A DNA stretch of 64,000 bases from Spirodela intermedia. Taxonomy: Eukaryota; Streptophyta; Magnoliopsida; Alismatales; Araceae. This document shows, piece by piece, positions 1 to 11,457 of this stretch. Every line of letters starts with the position of its first letter. Position 1 is the first letter of the stretch. Made by a program: the position numbers and the translations under genes. The notes below the pieces were generated by a model. The model worked only from the letters and a program-made list of their open reading frames with translations. It had not been told where the DNA came from and ran no database searches. Location: positions 5,436,892 to 5,500,891 of the forward strand of contig LR746265.1 in NCBI GenBank assembly GCA_902729315.2. Reading direction: 5' to 3'.

Positions 1-1790
1 TGATTGGTTAACATGAGGTTAGACCTACTTAAGATGTGATTAATAGTTTAGAATGATGGTACATGATTTCTTGGTTTCACACAGTTTTAGCCTCCTGCAA
101 TTGGTAGACTCGTCTCCCTAGAGGAGTCAAGCGCTTGAGAGGCTTTAGTTGGCTGCGTAAAGAAACACTATATTCGAGGTCAATATCTCTCAAATGGGTT
201 GGCATTTCTCCTTAAGATTCTTGACCATTGTGGTTGAGTTGATTATCTGGTTGTTTCCCCGCGCTGACCTTTACCAGGTGTCCTCTAAATCACGAGAAGG
301 GTGGCACTAAAACGTCAACTCATCATTCTGTTTGATATTATTTGAAAAAATTAATAAGATTCCATCACTGATTTGAGCGGTGATTTGAATATCGGAGCCA
401 ATTAATCACCAACAGTTCGCCTGAACTATTGATCACAGTTTATAGAAACCTCTTTTCAGGCCAAGAGAGGTCCTTTTAGAGGTTTCCAAACAGTGATGAT
501 GCAATCGATAAGGAGCTTCCCACCTTACAAGGTCTCCCGAGAGCTAAGCACTTAATCCTGTGCTATAATTTTAATTATATACATGTTATCTGTGCTTTAT
601 AGTTGAGAATTTAAGTGTCTAACCGTTAGCACAGATAATTGTTGACCATCATGTTGGTGGCCTGTTAAGTTCAAATTTCAACATCATTAACCACTTTGTA
701 AGAGCTTAACAGTCAACGATGCTTAAAACGAAGAGACTATCATTTCACAGAAAATCAGAATAACGAATCATGCATGAAATGTGCATATGAGACAGCGAGA
801 GAAAGAGAGAGAGATAGAGAGAGATTTTAATTCATTTTACGCCTAGAATTGAGTAAACAGCATAATTATTTTAATCGTTAGTTAATGGCTTCATAAATTT
901 ACTGGTATAATTCGCATGAAACTGTCATGTCATGGTGAATAACATCCGAGTTCCTCCTGTCTATTACTTTGATGGTTTGAAACATGATGTGATAATAAAT
1001 GCGAAAGAATCCCTAAGCATCCGCATCACCCACTGAATAAATTGTAAGCAAAGAACAACGGTGAATTCCTTAATCAATTCATGCGTCGAGACCCAGTTCA
1101 GATTTGAACCGAATTCCAACTGGCTGCGTTCCAATCTGACCAGCTGATCCATTTTACCATGCTTTATCCTGGAACATCACTCAATCACTCACATCTTACG
1201 ACCCCACACGTCCATATCGGCTTCCGATCCCACATTCTATCTGGAGTCAACGTCCTGCGTGGGAAGCTAAAAAGCACTCCTAGTGAGAGATTCCCGGGGA
1301 TCTCGAACCGACATAGCAGATCAGGACACATCGACTCGCCGGTCCTCTCTCATTAACTCGAGATCTTATCGTATTGTGTCAAAGATCTGAGGATCATGCT
1401 GAGATGAACAGGGAGAACCACCGCGCTGAACCTGTGAACTGGAATTAGTTGAGACTTAGGTCCGACTCGCCAGGGCATGATTGAGGACGGCAGGTGTCTC
1501 TATAGAGTCCCTCGTTGGCTCTCCGGGTCTGTAGAATCTCTCAGCAGGCAGCATCACGGCCTATCATTTTCCGTAGTGGTGGGCTGCAGCATCTTTATCC
1601 GCGTCTTTTGGAGGTTGTCAGGTAATGAACGAAGAAGAACCGGAATGGTCTTTTTCCCCGCCCACCGCCGCCCAAACCTTCCCGTTGTATCATCGAGAAG
1701 AGTTAGAGCCGTCTTACCAGTGGTGCATACAGCTCTCGCCCGCAGAAAATGTATGTTAATACTGAAGCCGGAAGTTGAGTGGGCGGCGCT
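1..1790. other. Intergenic, nothing recognised
   Basis: No ORF here has family character or plausible splice partners. The only structure is a short GA-rich stretch near 790-825. The interval 1477-1845 is more GC-rich, but its reading frames are not convincing. Confidence 0.5.
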
Positions 1791-2003
1791 CGAGCCGCCC
1801 GCAGAAAATTCCCACCGAGTCAATGATTTCTCCGGCGGGCCCTAGCCGGCGAACTCAATGTCTGAGGCGGGCTCACTGGGCAAAGTAGGATCGAGCGGTA
1901 TGGCGAATAATTGGCCCCGCCATGTCGCAAGCGTGATAGCTGCGACTCGCCTCGGATAGACAAATCCCCGCCCTGCGTCTACTGGCCGTCGTGGTCCACT
2001 TGT

Positions 2004-2006
<3 letters not shown>

Positions 2007-2076
<70 letters not shown>

Positions 2077-2081
2077 CGCGC
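2007..2081. repeat. Compound (CT)n-(CG)n microsatellite
   Basis: An uninterrupted CT run at 2007-2060 passes directly into about ten CG repeats at 2061-2081. It sits in the first copy of the tandem array; the other copies have CT but no CG extension. Confidence 0.95.
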
Positions 2082-2824
2082 TCTTATGTGTTACCACGTC
2101 ATGGCTTGGATAATGACGATACAAAAGCTTCAACAAATTAATATAAATATAATGCATGAATTTAAATATCGCCGTACTTCTCTATTTCACAATAACTCCA
2201 GTGTGTCTGGGCCCAACGTCATGATTGCTCCTTGTCAACGCCCACAGAAACTCCCTACCAAGTCAATGATTTTTCCGGCGGACCCTCGCCGGCGACTCCA
2301 ATTGTTTGAGGCGCGCTCACACGACAAAGTAGGACGGAGTGGTATCAAACGGCGAATAATTGGCCCCGCCACGCCGCATGGGTGATAGCTGCAGCCATCA
2401 CCAGATAGACAGATGCCTGCCCTGCATCTGCTGACTGTTATCGTCCTCTTCTCTCTCTCTCTTATCTGTTGCCACATCATGGCTTGGATAATGACGATAC
2501 AAAAGCTTCACCAAATTAATATAATTAAAATGCATGAATTTTAAATATCGCCCTCCTTCCCTGATCTCAAATAATTCCAGTGTGTCTGTCCCAAAGTCCA
2601 AGATTGCTCCGTGTCAACGCCCACAGAGATGTCCCCACCGAGTCAATGATTTCTCCGGCGGACCCTCGCCGGCGAACTCCAATGTTTGAGACGGGCTCAC
2701 AGGGCAAAGTAGGATGGAGAGTGGTATCAAACGGCGAATAACTGGCCCCTCCACGCCGCATGCGTGATAGCTGCAGCTGTCACGGATAGACAGATGCCTG
2801 CCCTGCGTCTACTGACCGTTATCA

Positions 2825-2828
<4 letters not shown>

Positions 2829-2894
<66 letters not shown>
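2829..2894. repeat. (CT)n microsatellite
   Basis: About 33 perfect CT dinucleotides in the third copy of the tandem array. Confidence 0.95.
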
Positions 2895-2896
<2 letters not shown>

Positions 2897-3541
2897 GACG
2901 ATACAAAAGCTACACCAAATTACTATAAATAAATACATCCCTCCCCTGATTTCACAATAACTCGAGTATATGTGGTCCCAAAGTCCAGGATTGCTCTGAG
3001 TCTAGAGGTGCTTTGTGTAAACGGATGATAGAATAGTTCCTCATTGACTAAAATAAAGGAAAATCTAAGACTATCAAAATGGGCCCCCTCCACACTGCTG
3101 GGTGATTTTCGGTTGGATGGTCCAATAACTCTCGCATATATGGAGGCAGTCAAGTGAAAAGGTATCGAGTCACTATATTCGGGCGGTGGGGTCGGTCAAC
3201 TTATCGAAGCACCACCCTCGTCTTGTCAGGCAGTCTTCCCGGCCTTCTGCCATCATCTCTTTTCCTTGCTCTTCACTGGCTCTCGGAGATTCTCGTCAGG
3301 AAGCGGCCAGGCACCAACCTGGAAATAACAACAAAAAAGGTGCAGTTGGTCGCCGGCGTTCATCGTCTTCTTCTGTTCTAATCTTTTCGTGTCAGCGCGA
3401 AATGAGGAGGCAGAGGCTTGGCGGGTGCCGGAAACCTCTAATAAGTCAACATAATTTTCATGGAGGCCGTTCTATTTGGCAGACGGCCAGGGCTCCGTAT
3501 TACCCACGTGGTTGCAATGGCTAGAAGGGACACTACCTCTT

Positions 3542-3643
<102 letters not shown>

Positions 3644-4327
3644 TTTATCTGATGAGGCGCGAACGTCCACATCATGGTTCCCGAACGCTGCAAGCAAGAG
3701 CACTGCGTGGACGAGGGTAAGTTCACGTGAGAGCCTGGGTCCCCGATCCGCTCGAGGTTTCTACCAGCGACGGTGACGCGAGCCCGGCGGTGCCACCAGC
3801 ATTGAAGAAACAGGCGGCCCCCGTCATTCTCCCTTGAGCAATTATACGCACCACAGAGAGAGAGAGAGAGGGAGAGAGCATTTCAAGCTCATGACTTGTC
3901 TTCTGTGCAACAGGACAAATAAGATTCTCGTTTCTTTAAACGGAGGAGTGACGAAAGAAGAAATGACACCGATTTTAATCGTTTTCATTTGGTTGGGGCG
4001 AGATGGATCCAGACGAACCGTGGTCGATTCTCAGTGAAAGCTACCCTAATCTAGAGAATATGGCAGTTATTCGTGGTGAGCTGTCTCTCTCCTTCTTTCC
4101 CGTCGGCCTCAGCGGGAAAGTTTGCTAATCCTTGTGCTGGCCCGAACCAGGGAGAGCGAGAGCGAGAGAGCGAAGGATGGAGACGAGAGAGAGGCCTACT
4201 CCAAGGTGGGTAATCTTGAGACAATTATGTGACAAAGAAAATGGATTCCAGGCACTCTTCGTGGCGCCCGTTCACGGATACGTCTATTCTGTGGACTATT
4301 TGACTGGACTAGTGAGTAACAGCCGGA

Positions 4328-4351
4328 GGGGGGGGGGGGGGGGGGGGGGGG
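4328..4351. repeat. Poly-G run of 24
   Basis: Twenty-four consecutive G on the plus strand, about 160 bp upstream of the NPF6 TATA box. Such a run can in principle form G-quadruplexes and is also error-prone in assemblies. Confidence 0.9.
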
Positions 4352-4513
4352 TTAAGCGGCTGAGGCCAACGCGCTTCTCGACGGCCGCGTTGCCCTCTGG
4401 CCCCACTCTAATGGCAGCCCGTGACTGGTGATTGTTTTTCTACAGTGCATGCACCTGGCAGGGAACTGTGTGACAGGACATGCGTCAGAGAGCAATCGCC
4501 CCTTCTCGCGCTC

Positions 4514-4520
4514 TATATAT
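4514..4520 (+). promoter_or_regulatory. TATA box of NPF6
   Basis: TATATAT in the context CTCTATATATGCG, about 100 bp before the NPF6 ATG. The ATG at 4622 is the first one downstream of it, which supports that start. Confidence 0.65.
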
Positions 4521-4621
4521 GCGGGCGGAGACGCCGAAGAGGTATCAAGAACCGGAGCAGTAAACATCTTCTGATTCCTCTCTTCCAAGCTCTCTCATAT
4601 TGATACCGTCGGCAGTTCCTC

Positions 4622-5156
4622 ATGGCCTCTCTGCCGGTGACAGATGGCGGCAGGATCCTAACCGATGCTTGGGACTACAAGGGGCGCCCCGCCATCCGCT
4701 CACAGACCGGGGGCTGGACTAGCGCCTCCACCATCCTAGGTTCTCTCTCTCTCTCTCTCCTTCTCTCCCTATCTCACTCTCCGCCCCCCTCCCCCCCCCG
4801 CCCTTTATCTCCCTCCTCGCTAAAGATGAACAACTGCAGTGGTGGAGCTGAACGAGCGGTTAACATCGCTGGGAATCGCGGTGAACCTGGTGACCTACAT
4901 GACGGGCACGATGCACCTCGGCAATGCCGTGGCCGCAAACACAGTCACCAACTTTCTTGGCACCTCGTTCATTCTCTGCCTCCTCGGCGGCTTCATCGCC
5001 GATACCTTCCTCGGCAGGTGAAGCGAAATGGCTGCGTTGCTCATTTGTGAATCTCTACAAACGATGTTTGTAGTCATCTTCCTCTGCCTCACACGAGTAC
5101 TCTCTACCAGGTATCTCACCATCGCCATCTTCGCCGCCGTCCAAGCGACAGTAAGA

Positions 5157-5202
<46 letters not shown>

Positions 5203-6824
5203 CTAGTTGTTTTAGTCGTCTCAGCGAAATTTCTATCGTCGATTGATGTATTCATCAGAAAATTTATCACTGAAGGGAGTAACCATCCTGACAATCTCGA
5301 CGGCCGTTCCCGGCCTCCGTCCGCCAAGTTGCGTCCCTTCCTCCGACTCCTGCATACCAGCCAGTGGTATACAGCTTGCGGTGCTGTATCTCGCCCTCTA
5401 CATGACGGCCCTCGGCACGGGTGGTCTCAAGTCCAGCGTCTCCGGCTTCGGATCAGACCAGTTCGACGAGTCGAACCCGTGGGAGAAGAACAGGATGATG
5501 AAATTCTTCAACTATTTCTTCTTCCTCATCAGCCTCGGCTCCCTGGTCGCGGTGACGGTCCTCGTCTACGTCCAGGACAACCTGGGTAGGCGGTGGGGCT
5601 ACGGCATATGCGCCACCTCCATCCTGATCGGGCTGCTCGTGTTCCTCTCCGGTACTCGCCGATATCGCTTCAAGAAGCTGGTCGGAAGCCCTCTGACCCA
5701 GATCTTCTCCGTCGTCGTGGTGGCGTGGAGAAACCGGCGGCTTCCACTGCCGTCGGAGGCGGCGCTGCTCTACGATGTCGGCGAGCAGGCCAAGTTGGAT
5801 GGGAGACAGGGCGAGACAAAGCAGCCCTTGCCCCATACCAAACAGTTCCGGTGAGAAATCTATCTTTCCAGGACTGAGATAATCTCCTCGCTCACGTGTT
5901 CGATAGATGTTTCGGAATCTAGTCAATTACTTCTGCCTTGATCTCTGCAGTTTCCTGGACCGTGCCGCCATTAAGAGAGGGGAAGCGTCGCCCCCGAGCA
6001 GGTGGCGGCTGAACACGCTGACGGACGTGGAGGAGGTGAAGATGGTGGTGCGGATGCTACCCATCTGGGCCACCACCATCATGTTCTGGACTGTCTACGC
6101 CCAGATGACCACCTTCTCCGTGTCCCAAGCCACCACCATGGACCGCAGGGTTGCGGGCTCCTTCGAGATCCCACCGGGCTCACTGACGGTCTTCTTCGTC
6201 CTCTCCATCCTCCTCACAGTGCCCTTCTACGACCGCCTGGTCGTCCCCGTCTTCCGCCACTTCACCGGCAACTCGCAGGGCCTGACGCCGCTCCAGCGCA
6301 TCGGCGTGGGGCTGGTCCTCTCCGCCATGGCCATGGTCGCAGCTGCGCTAACCGAGATCAAGCGTCAGCGGGTGGCCACCACCGTGGTCGACCCCCACGG
6401 ACCGGTGCCCATGAGCGTGTTCTGGCTGATACCGCAGTTCCTTCTCGTCGGGTCGGGGGAGGCCTTCGCATACATTGGCCAGCTGGACTTCTTCCTCAGG
6501 GAGTGCCCCAGCGGGATGAAGACCATGAGCACGGGGCTGTTCCTCAGTACGCTGTCGCTCGGCTTCTTCCTCAGCTCCGCACTAGTGACTATCGTCGACC
6601 GCGTAACGGGGCACGGCGGGCACCGCTCGTGGCTGGCTGACGATCTCAACCATGGGAGGCTCTACGACTTCTATTGGCTACTGGCGGTGCTCAGCGTGCT
6701 CAACCTCATCGTCTATTTAGTCTCCGCTCGGTGGTACGTCTACAGGGAACGAGGAGAGTCGCCAGCAGACGACGGCAACCTCGGAGTCGAGCTCAGGGAC
6801 GCCGAAACGAGCCACCACGGCTGA
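4622..6824 (+). CDS. NPF6: NPF6 (NRT1.1-like) nitrate/chloride transporter
   Basis: Proton-coupled NRT1/PTR transporter of the plasma membrane, closest by eye to NPF6.3/NRT1.1. Five exons fit GT-AG: 4622-4739, 4840-5017, 5111-5150, 5276-5850, 5951-6824, giving 594 residues, normal for the family. Seen: the proton-coupling ExxER motif as ELNER (42-46); IADTFLGR with T95, equivalent to the phospho-switch Thr101 of Arabidopsis NRT1.1; SGFGSDQFDE; the FFLRECPSGMK signature; and hydrophobic segments on both sides of a charged central loop ending near PHTKQFR. Position 353 is Tyr (codon 6096-6098, context FWTVYAQ), where NRT1.1 has the nitrate-binding His356. In maize the His form favours nitrate and the Tyr form (ZmNPF6.4) favours chloride, so substrate preference may be chloride or low-affinity nitrate; that is inference. 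Introns 1 and 3 contain CT microsatellites. Confidence 0.96.
5158..5199 (+). repeat. (CT)n microsatellite in NPF6 intron 3
   Basis: About 20 CT units lie a few bases after the donor of intron 3 (5151-5275). A shorter run of about 8 units lies just after the donor of intron 1 (near 4742-4760). Both are pyrimidine-rich on the sense strand. Confidence 0.9.
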
Positions 6825-7073
6825 TCCCCGGCCAGAAGACGAACTATTTTCTTCTTCGCGACACGAATTTTCCATGTAAAACGAAACATGTACCCCGCCT
6901 ATCAGAATATGACATGGAGACGGGCCGCTAAGTTCTCCACTCGCCGGGACTTGTGCTTTTGTTTGAATGATCTGGGTAAAGTAAAGGAGGAAGCCCTTCT
7001 TATTTAACTGCAACCGCCGTCTCGCCGGGCGGTTATGAGGGAGAAGGGGAAGGGAAGACTCTGCGAACCAGTC

Positions 7074-7080
7074 TATATAA
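7074..7080 (+). promoter_or_regulatory. TATA box of the 7152 gene
   Basis: TATATAA at 7074-7080. It lies downstream of the first in-frame ATG of the open frame (7035), so that ATG cannot be the translated start if this box is used. Confidence 0.6.
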
Positions 7081-7151
7081 CCGTTCTGTGTAACCTACTT
7101 CTCCGGGTGATGAAGAAGGGAGAGCGGAGGACCGGGAAGCGACGGACGAGG

Positions 7152-7775
7152 ATGGCGCTCCCCTCCGACGCGATCCTGACAAGAAAACTTCACGAACTTG
7201 AATCTCGACTCCGCGAGGCATTCGTCTTCCCGCGTAGACCACCCACAGAGGAGGAGGAGGAGTGGGCGGCGCCGCCCGGTTACGCGCCGCCGTCCGACGA
7301 TGAAATCGGCCGGAGGTTCGAGTTTCTGAAGAACCTCCTCAGTGCGGAGATGGAATCCCACCAGGGGTCAAAGCCGGCCCACCTCTACCACATTGCCGAA
7401 CGGCTAGCCTCTATCCAGGACGGCTACCGCAATTGGGCCGAGTTAGGGTTATCTCCCGATGGCCCCCAGACCCTCGACTCCGCGTCCGCTTGCTCCTGCA
7501 CGTCTTCCTGCTTCAACGAGGAAAAAGACGATGAGGGCACGCCGGAGCCTCCGGTGTCGGAAAACCCACAGCCCATAGAGCCTATCATCTCACAGGGGGT
7601 GGAGAATGCATTGCCGCACAGAGAAAGCCCCCCCACATCACGCGGCAAGATGGGATTCACAGCAGGAGTCGTGACGCTTCTCGCTACGGCGGCGGCGGGG
7701 GCGGCGGCGGTGGTCCTGCTCGTGGTCAGCAACTTCTCAGATGCTGAACGGAGTATTCTCCTGGTACCCACGTGA
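7152..7775 (+). CDS. Unknown plant protein with C-terminal membrane anchor
   Basis: Single exon, 207 residues from the ATG at 7152. I do not recognise the family. The open frame extends upstream to 7035, but a TATA box at 7074-7080 rules out 7035; the ATG at 7110 is only 30 bp from the box and would add a basic stretch, so 7152 is preferred. The N-terminal part has a short helix-like segment, a run of five Glu, and a region with RRFEFLKNLL followed by HLYHIAERLASIQDGYRNW, which looks structured and amphipathic. A Cys/Ser/acidic linker follows. The C-terminus has about 25 hydrophobic residues (GFTAGVVTLLATAAAGAAAV and onward) and only about a dozen more residues, the layout of a tail-anchored protein. 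No signal peptide is visible. Function unknown. Confidence 0.75.
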   Translation: MALPSDAILTRKLHELESRLREAFVFPRRPPTEEEEEWAAPPGYAPPSDDEIGRRFEFLKNLLSAEMESHQGSKPAHLYHIAERLASIQDGYRNWAELGLSPDGPQTLDSASACSCTSSCFNEEKDDEGTPEPPVSENPQPIEPIISQGVENALPHRESPPTSRGKMGFTAGVVTLLATAAAGAAAVVLLVVSNFSDAERSILLVPT

Positions 7776-8151
7776 GCAGCTGACGGCGACAAAACACAGG
7801 ACAAAGGATCGTCCATAAGAATGCAAGACCAATAGATAGCAGTGATATCTTCAGTCGTCTTCTCCTTTCTTTCAGTTTCTCCTTCTCGGTACAAAGACTA
7901 CTCTTATTCCATTCCATTTGTCGAACACATACCGAAAACAAAGGAGTTTAAGCAATGCAGACACGAGTATGCACAACTTTTCGTTTCTTCTTCAAATCTT
8001 AGGATCTACCAGTCCACGCCCTCTTGAGAGAGAGATCAGTGGATTCACATGACCAAGCAGGAGGGGGGGAAAATAGGGAGGGGGTGGGGCTAATCCTATA
8101 CGATAATCAGGCAAGACTCCTTATTTTCCTTCGCAAGACATCTCAAAGTTC
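7776..8151. other. Convergent 3' region
   Basis: Holds the 3' ends of the plus-strand 7152 gene and the minus-strand VAP gene. No other feature is seen. Confidence 0.6.
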
Positions 8152-11100
8152 TCAGCTTTTCTTGATAGCATACCCGGCCAGGATGCCCAGGATACCCACC
8201 AGCAGCACCACCATGATGGAGAAGCCACCCTGCTTGCTCCTGCTGAGATCTTTTCTCAGCATCTCCTGTCAGATCAGGAAACCCAGAGAAGATCCCACGT
8301 CAAGAACATGATCAAATTGGTGAAACACGACGCTAACCCACCAGATTATACACACTTTTTCAACTTAGAGAGAGAAAAAAAACCTAATTCCGGCCTGTTG
8401 CATCAAAGAAAGAACGAACTGTGCACGAAAAAGAAGTTAATTTACAGGCCAATTTAATCGTGTTTTTCCAAACCAGTCACTGGCTTGCTACTGGAAGATC
8501 TTGCAGAGCTGGTGTGGAATTTAATGACAATGTTCATCTGTAGTGACTGGCAGGTGTGCAGGCCATGCATGGACTATAATCAAGAATCAAAGGAATAAGA
8601 AATTATAGGAATTTAGAACAGGAGAATCTTATTTATTTTTACAGAATCAAAGTTCTTAGTCGCAAGATGATATACTGAAGATTGTGGCCCCATTAATTTG
8701 AGATAAAAAATAAATTATTATCAAGAAAGGCACATTCAAGTACTGTTGGATGCATATTATAAGTCGTATTAAGCAGTCAGCATACGTAAAGGAACAAGAA
8801 AAAGAAATATATGACAAGTGCGAGCAATGAAAAACTAAACAGAGTATACTATTTATTTTTTCTACACGAATATATGACATTATTTCATTTAATAACCTTA
8901 TTCTCATCCAGTATCCTATCTAACCATCTTCTTAAAATAAAATAATACGCATAATACGACCAATAATGCTCTGGAACGAAACGTAATGCATTCAGTACCA
9001 AAGAGCAAAAAACTGTTCGAAAAGTTTTAAAAGGATTTCGATTCAAATAACAAGAATTAGTCAATAGAAAATGCGAAATAACATGTTAAATCATTGCATC
9101 AAGCACGAAGGAAAATCAACACCCATACCAGCTCTTGACGAAGCTTTTGATTCTGCTGAATTGCAAAACCTTTCTCCTCTGTCAACTTGGTAATTGGGGA
9201 GGACACCTAAGAATGTTCATAATTATTAAAATCAGATGAATCACTAGATCCTCAGCAGTGTAGCGAGATCACAGGTACACGGAGCATTGCACCACAAAAT
9301 ATTTCTAGAGTAGTTATTTACGAGTCTCTGAAATCCAGGCGCAAATACAGATCAAATGGTTTCTCCGACCAGGGAAATATACACACCAAGCTAATGAATT
9401 CATTCCTCACAAGAACCACCAGACTAACCCTTTTTTTAACAACATGAATGTGGCCTCCACTGTTAAAATATAGCTTTTGAACTAGAAACATAGGGGGGTT
9501 TCAGATTTATATTTCAGACGAGAACCATGGTAAAGCTCCTGCATGGAAAGGAACTATGGCTTTCTTCGTTTCGATCGGGTTTTTCATGGCTTTTTTGGTA
9601 GATGTGGGGGATGAGCCATCCTACTCCAGGGATAAAAATTAGATAGCATGTGCTCCAGGGGTTCATCCATAAGAAGATGAACAGCATTAAAGCGCCACCA
9701 GATATTTCCAGCATTCTCGCATGCAGATCTTGCAGACATCACCGTCTAAATAAAAAACTGGTTAGCCAAGGAATCGAGCCAATAACTCTGAGATCCGAAA
9801 AGAATCAACAGAATGGTCACAAGCCCTGCAGCAATTCCACGCTCTGAATCCTTTTTTCATGTGAATCTAATAAAATCTATTTTTTTTTAATGTGACCCAT
9901 TTCGATGAGAAGGCAATCTGAATTTCTTAGCACGATTTGGGGCATTCAAGAGTAGATATTCAATGGCGCGAAACGAGAGAATGCCTCGTTATCAGGCTGC
10001 TAAACATGATTCATGAAAGCTGCTACGCGGGCAAATAAAATGCAACTCTAAGCCATGTTCTTACCTGCAAAGCTCTATCCTTGAATGGCTCCTCGAATGC
10101 TCTTGAAACCTGGGAATTTCTCCCCACGTGAATTAATGGTAAAGAATTTGAAACAGGGTTGACGGATAAGAATCGTATTCACAAACGGGAGCGGGAGAGC
10201 CGCAAATAATTAACACCACTTACAGCCTCAAACGTGAAGGAACTCTGGGCCACATTATCCAATGAGGAGGACCGAGGAGGCGACCCTTCTTCTGATCCCT
10301 CAGGGACTGGAGACGGAGGGTTGGCAGGAAGGTAGACCACCCTCATCTTCACCTCCTCGATGAGCTTTCCAGGAACCTTGTTGAACTGAAAACCCACATC
10401 ATCTCGGATCAGACACGGCCAATGCGAGGTCGAGGTTTAGAGGAAAGGGAGACGATCATAAGCAGAGAAGTCAAGGTTCATGACCATCTCAGGGGCTGGG
10501 TCCTTCAACGTCGCTCCATTTTCTACGACGACGCTCTGGACGAGGAACTTATCCTTGCATTGGAGATCAGGTGGTGCCTCCTTCTGAGCTTGCATCGTCA
10601 CTGAAACCCGAGGATACGAAGTGCCCAAGAGGAATGAAGAAGTTCTGAAGGATATCGGACGAGGAATCGACGCAGAGGGCGAGAAATAGGGACCAAATGT
10701 GGATTACCGGTGACGTCGCATGTCATCCCCGGCAACACGATCCCGGTGTTGGGACGAACACAGTACCGCTTCGGGTTAGTTGTCTTAATCTGAGAAGAAA
10801 AAAATTATCATTCGAGGATCTATGAATTCCATCAACAGCTAGGAGAAGGAATCGTGTCGAAAATATCATGGCCTTCACCGCAGCGGCGGAGCAAATAGAG
10901 GGGATACCTTGAAGGCGACATACTGTTCCGTCCTGTTGGTCAATTGCATGGAGCACGAGCTCTGCTTATTTACTTCGACTTTTACGGTACGTGCAGAGAC
11001 ATCAATGGAGTCACGATGAGCATCGTATCGATTTGAGGAAGAAAAGTTGAACAGAAAATCCGCGGAAGGAAGCGGCAAAGAAGTGCGATCCAGAAGCAGA

Positions 11101-11335
11101 AACCGCAGAATAAGCACGAGAACAAGCTCGTAGCCAAGACCCGATTAAGGGGGAAAGCGGACCAAGGGTCCCTCCTCGTTCGAGGATTCTCCACACTAGA
11201 TCAGATCTAGGGCGGGGGCGACCCATCAGTTCAAATCGAGCAAAGAGAGCGCATGAACGAGATAAAATCTTCGGCCTACGTACAGTGGAATTTAAGCTCC
11301 AAAGGCCGGACGCTGAGAAGATCTCCGCTAAACAT
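8152..11335 (-). CDS. VAP27: VAP27-like ER membrane contact-site protein
   Basis: VAMP-associated protein, a C-tail-anchored ER protein that recruits FFAT-motif partners at membrane contact sites. Eight exons on the minus strand: 11335-11284, 10978-10908, 10789-10708, 10600-10485, 10385-10224, 10109-10065, 9206-9129, 8265-8152, giving 239 residues, the usual length. The MSP domain (about 1-125) is clear: LLSVRPLELKF, QYVAFKIKTTNPKRYCVRP, VTMQAQKEAPPDLQCKDKF. A Pro/Ser linker with PPSPVPEGSEEG follows, then a coiled-coil segment around KLTEEKGFAIQQNQKLRQEL and a C-terminal membrane helix (MVVLLVGILGILAGYAIKKS). The start is set by exon 1, which splices in frame to give LKFHFEVNKQ. The donor of exon 4 (ATG before GTCATG) is weak but is the only one that keeps frame and homology. 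Intron 7 (8266-9128) and intron 6 (9207-10064) are large and AT-rich. Confidence 0.95.
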
Positions 11336-11421
11336 TCCTATCGATCGCAGGTTCGTTCCTCCCCCTTCGAAGAAAAATTGCCAATTTTGCCGGCTTGGAC
11401 GTCCAATCGAGTAACGCGGGT

Positions 11422-11457
<36 letters not shown>

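Larger units (their letters stand above)
1790..3000. repeat. Tandem array of a ~370-bp unit with embedded CT tracts
   Basis: Three related copies lie head to tail. The marker GTCAATGATTTCTCCGGCGG (or near variant) begins at 1819, 2262 and 2642, and is followed each time by the same series of words: CAAAGTAGGA, CGGCGAATAA, TGGCCCC, GTGATAGCTGC, ATAGACA, then a CT tract, then GACGATACAAAAGCT, and TCCAGTGTGTCTG-like sequence. The spacing is 443 and 380 bp; the difference is mostly CT-tract length (2007-2060, about 2448-2462, 2829-2894). The third copy decays near 3000. No coding capacity is visible apart from artefacts of the CT tract. Confidence 0.9.

Noticed and set aside
7035-7151. Upstream extension of the 7152 protein to 7035
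   Set aside because: The TATA box at 7074-7080 lies inside this extension, so the first ATG would be upstream of the transcript.
9755-9800. tRNA-like T-arm word (GGCTCGATTCC on the minus strand) in VAP27 intron 6
   Set aside because: No acceptor stem, D arm or anticodon arm could be paired around it.
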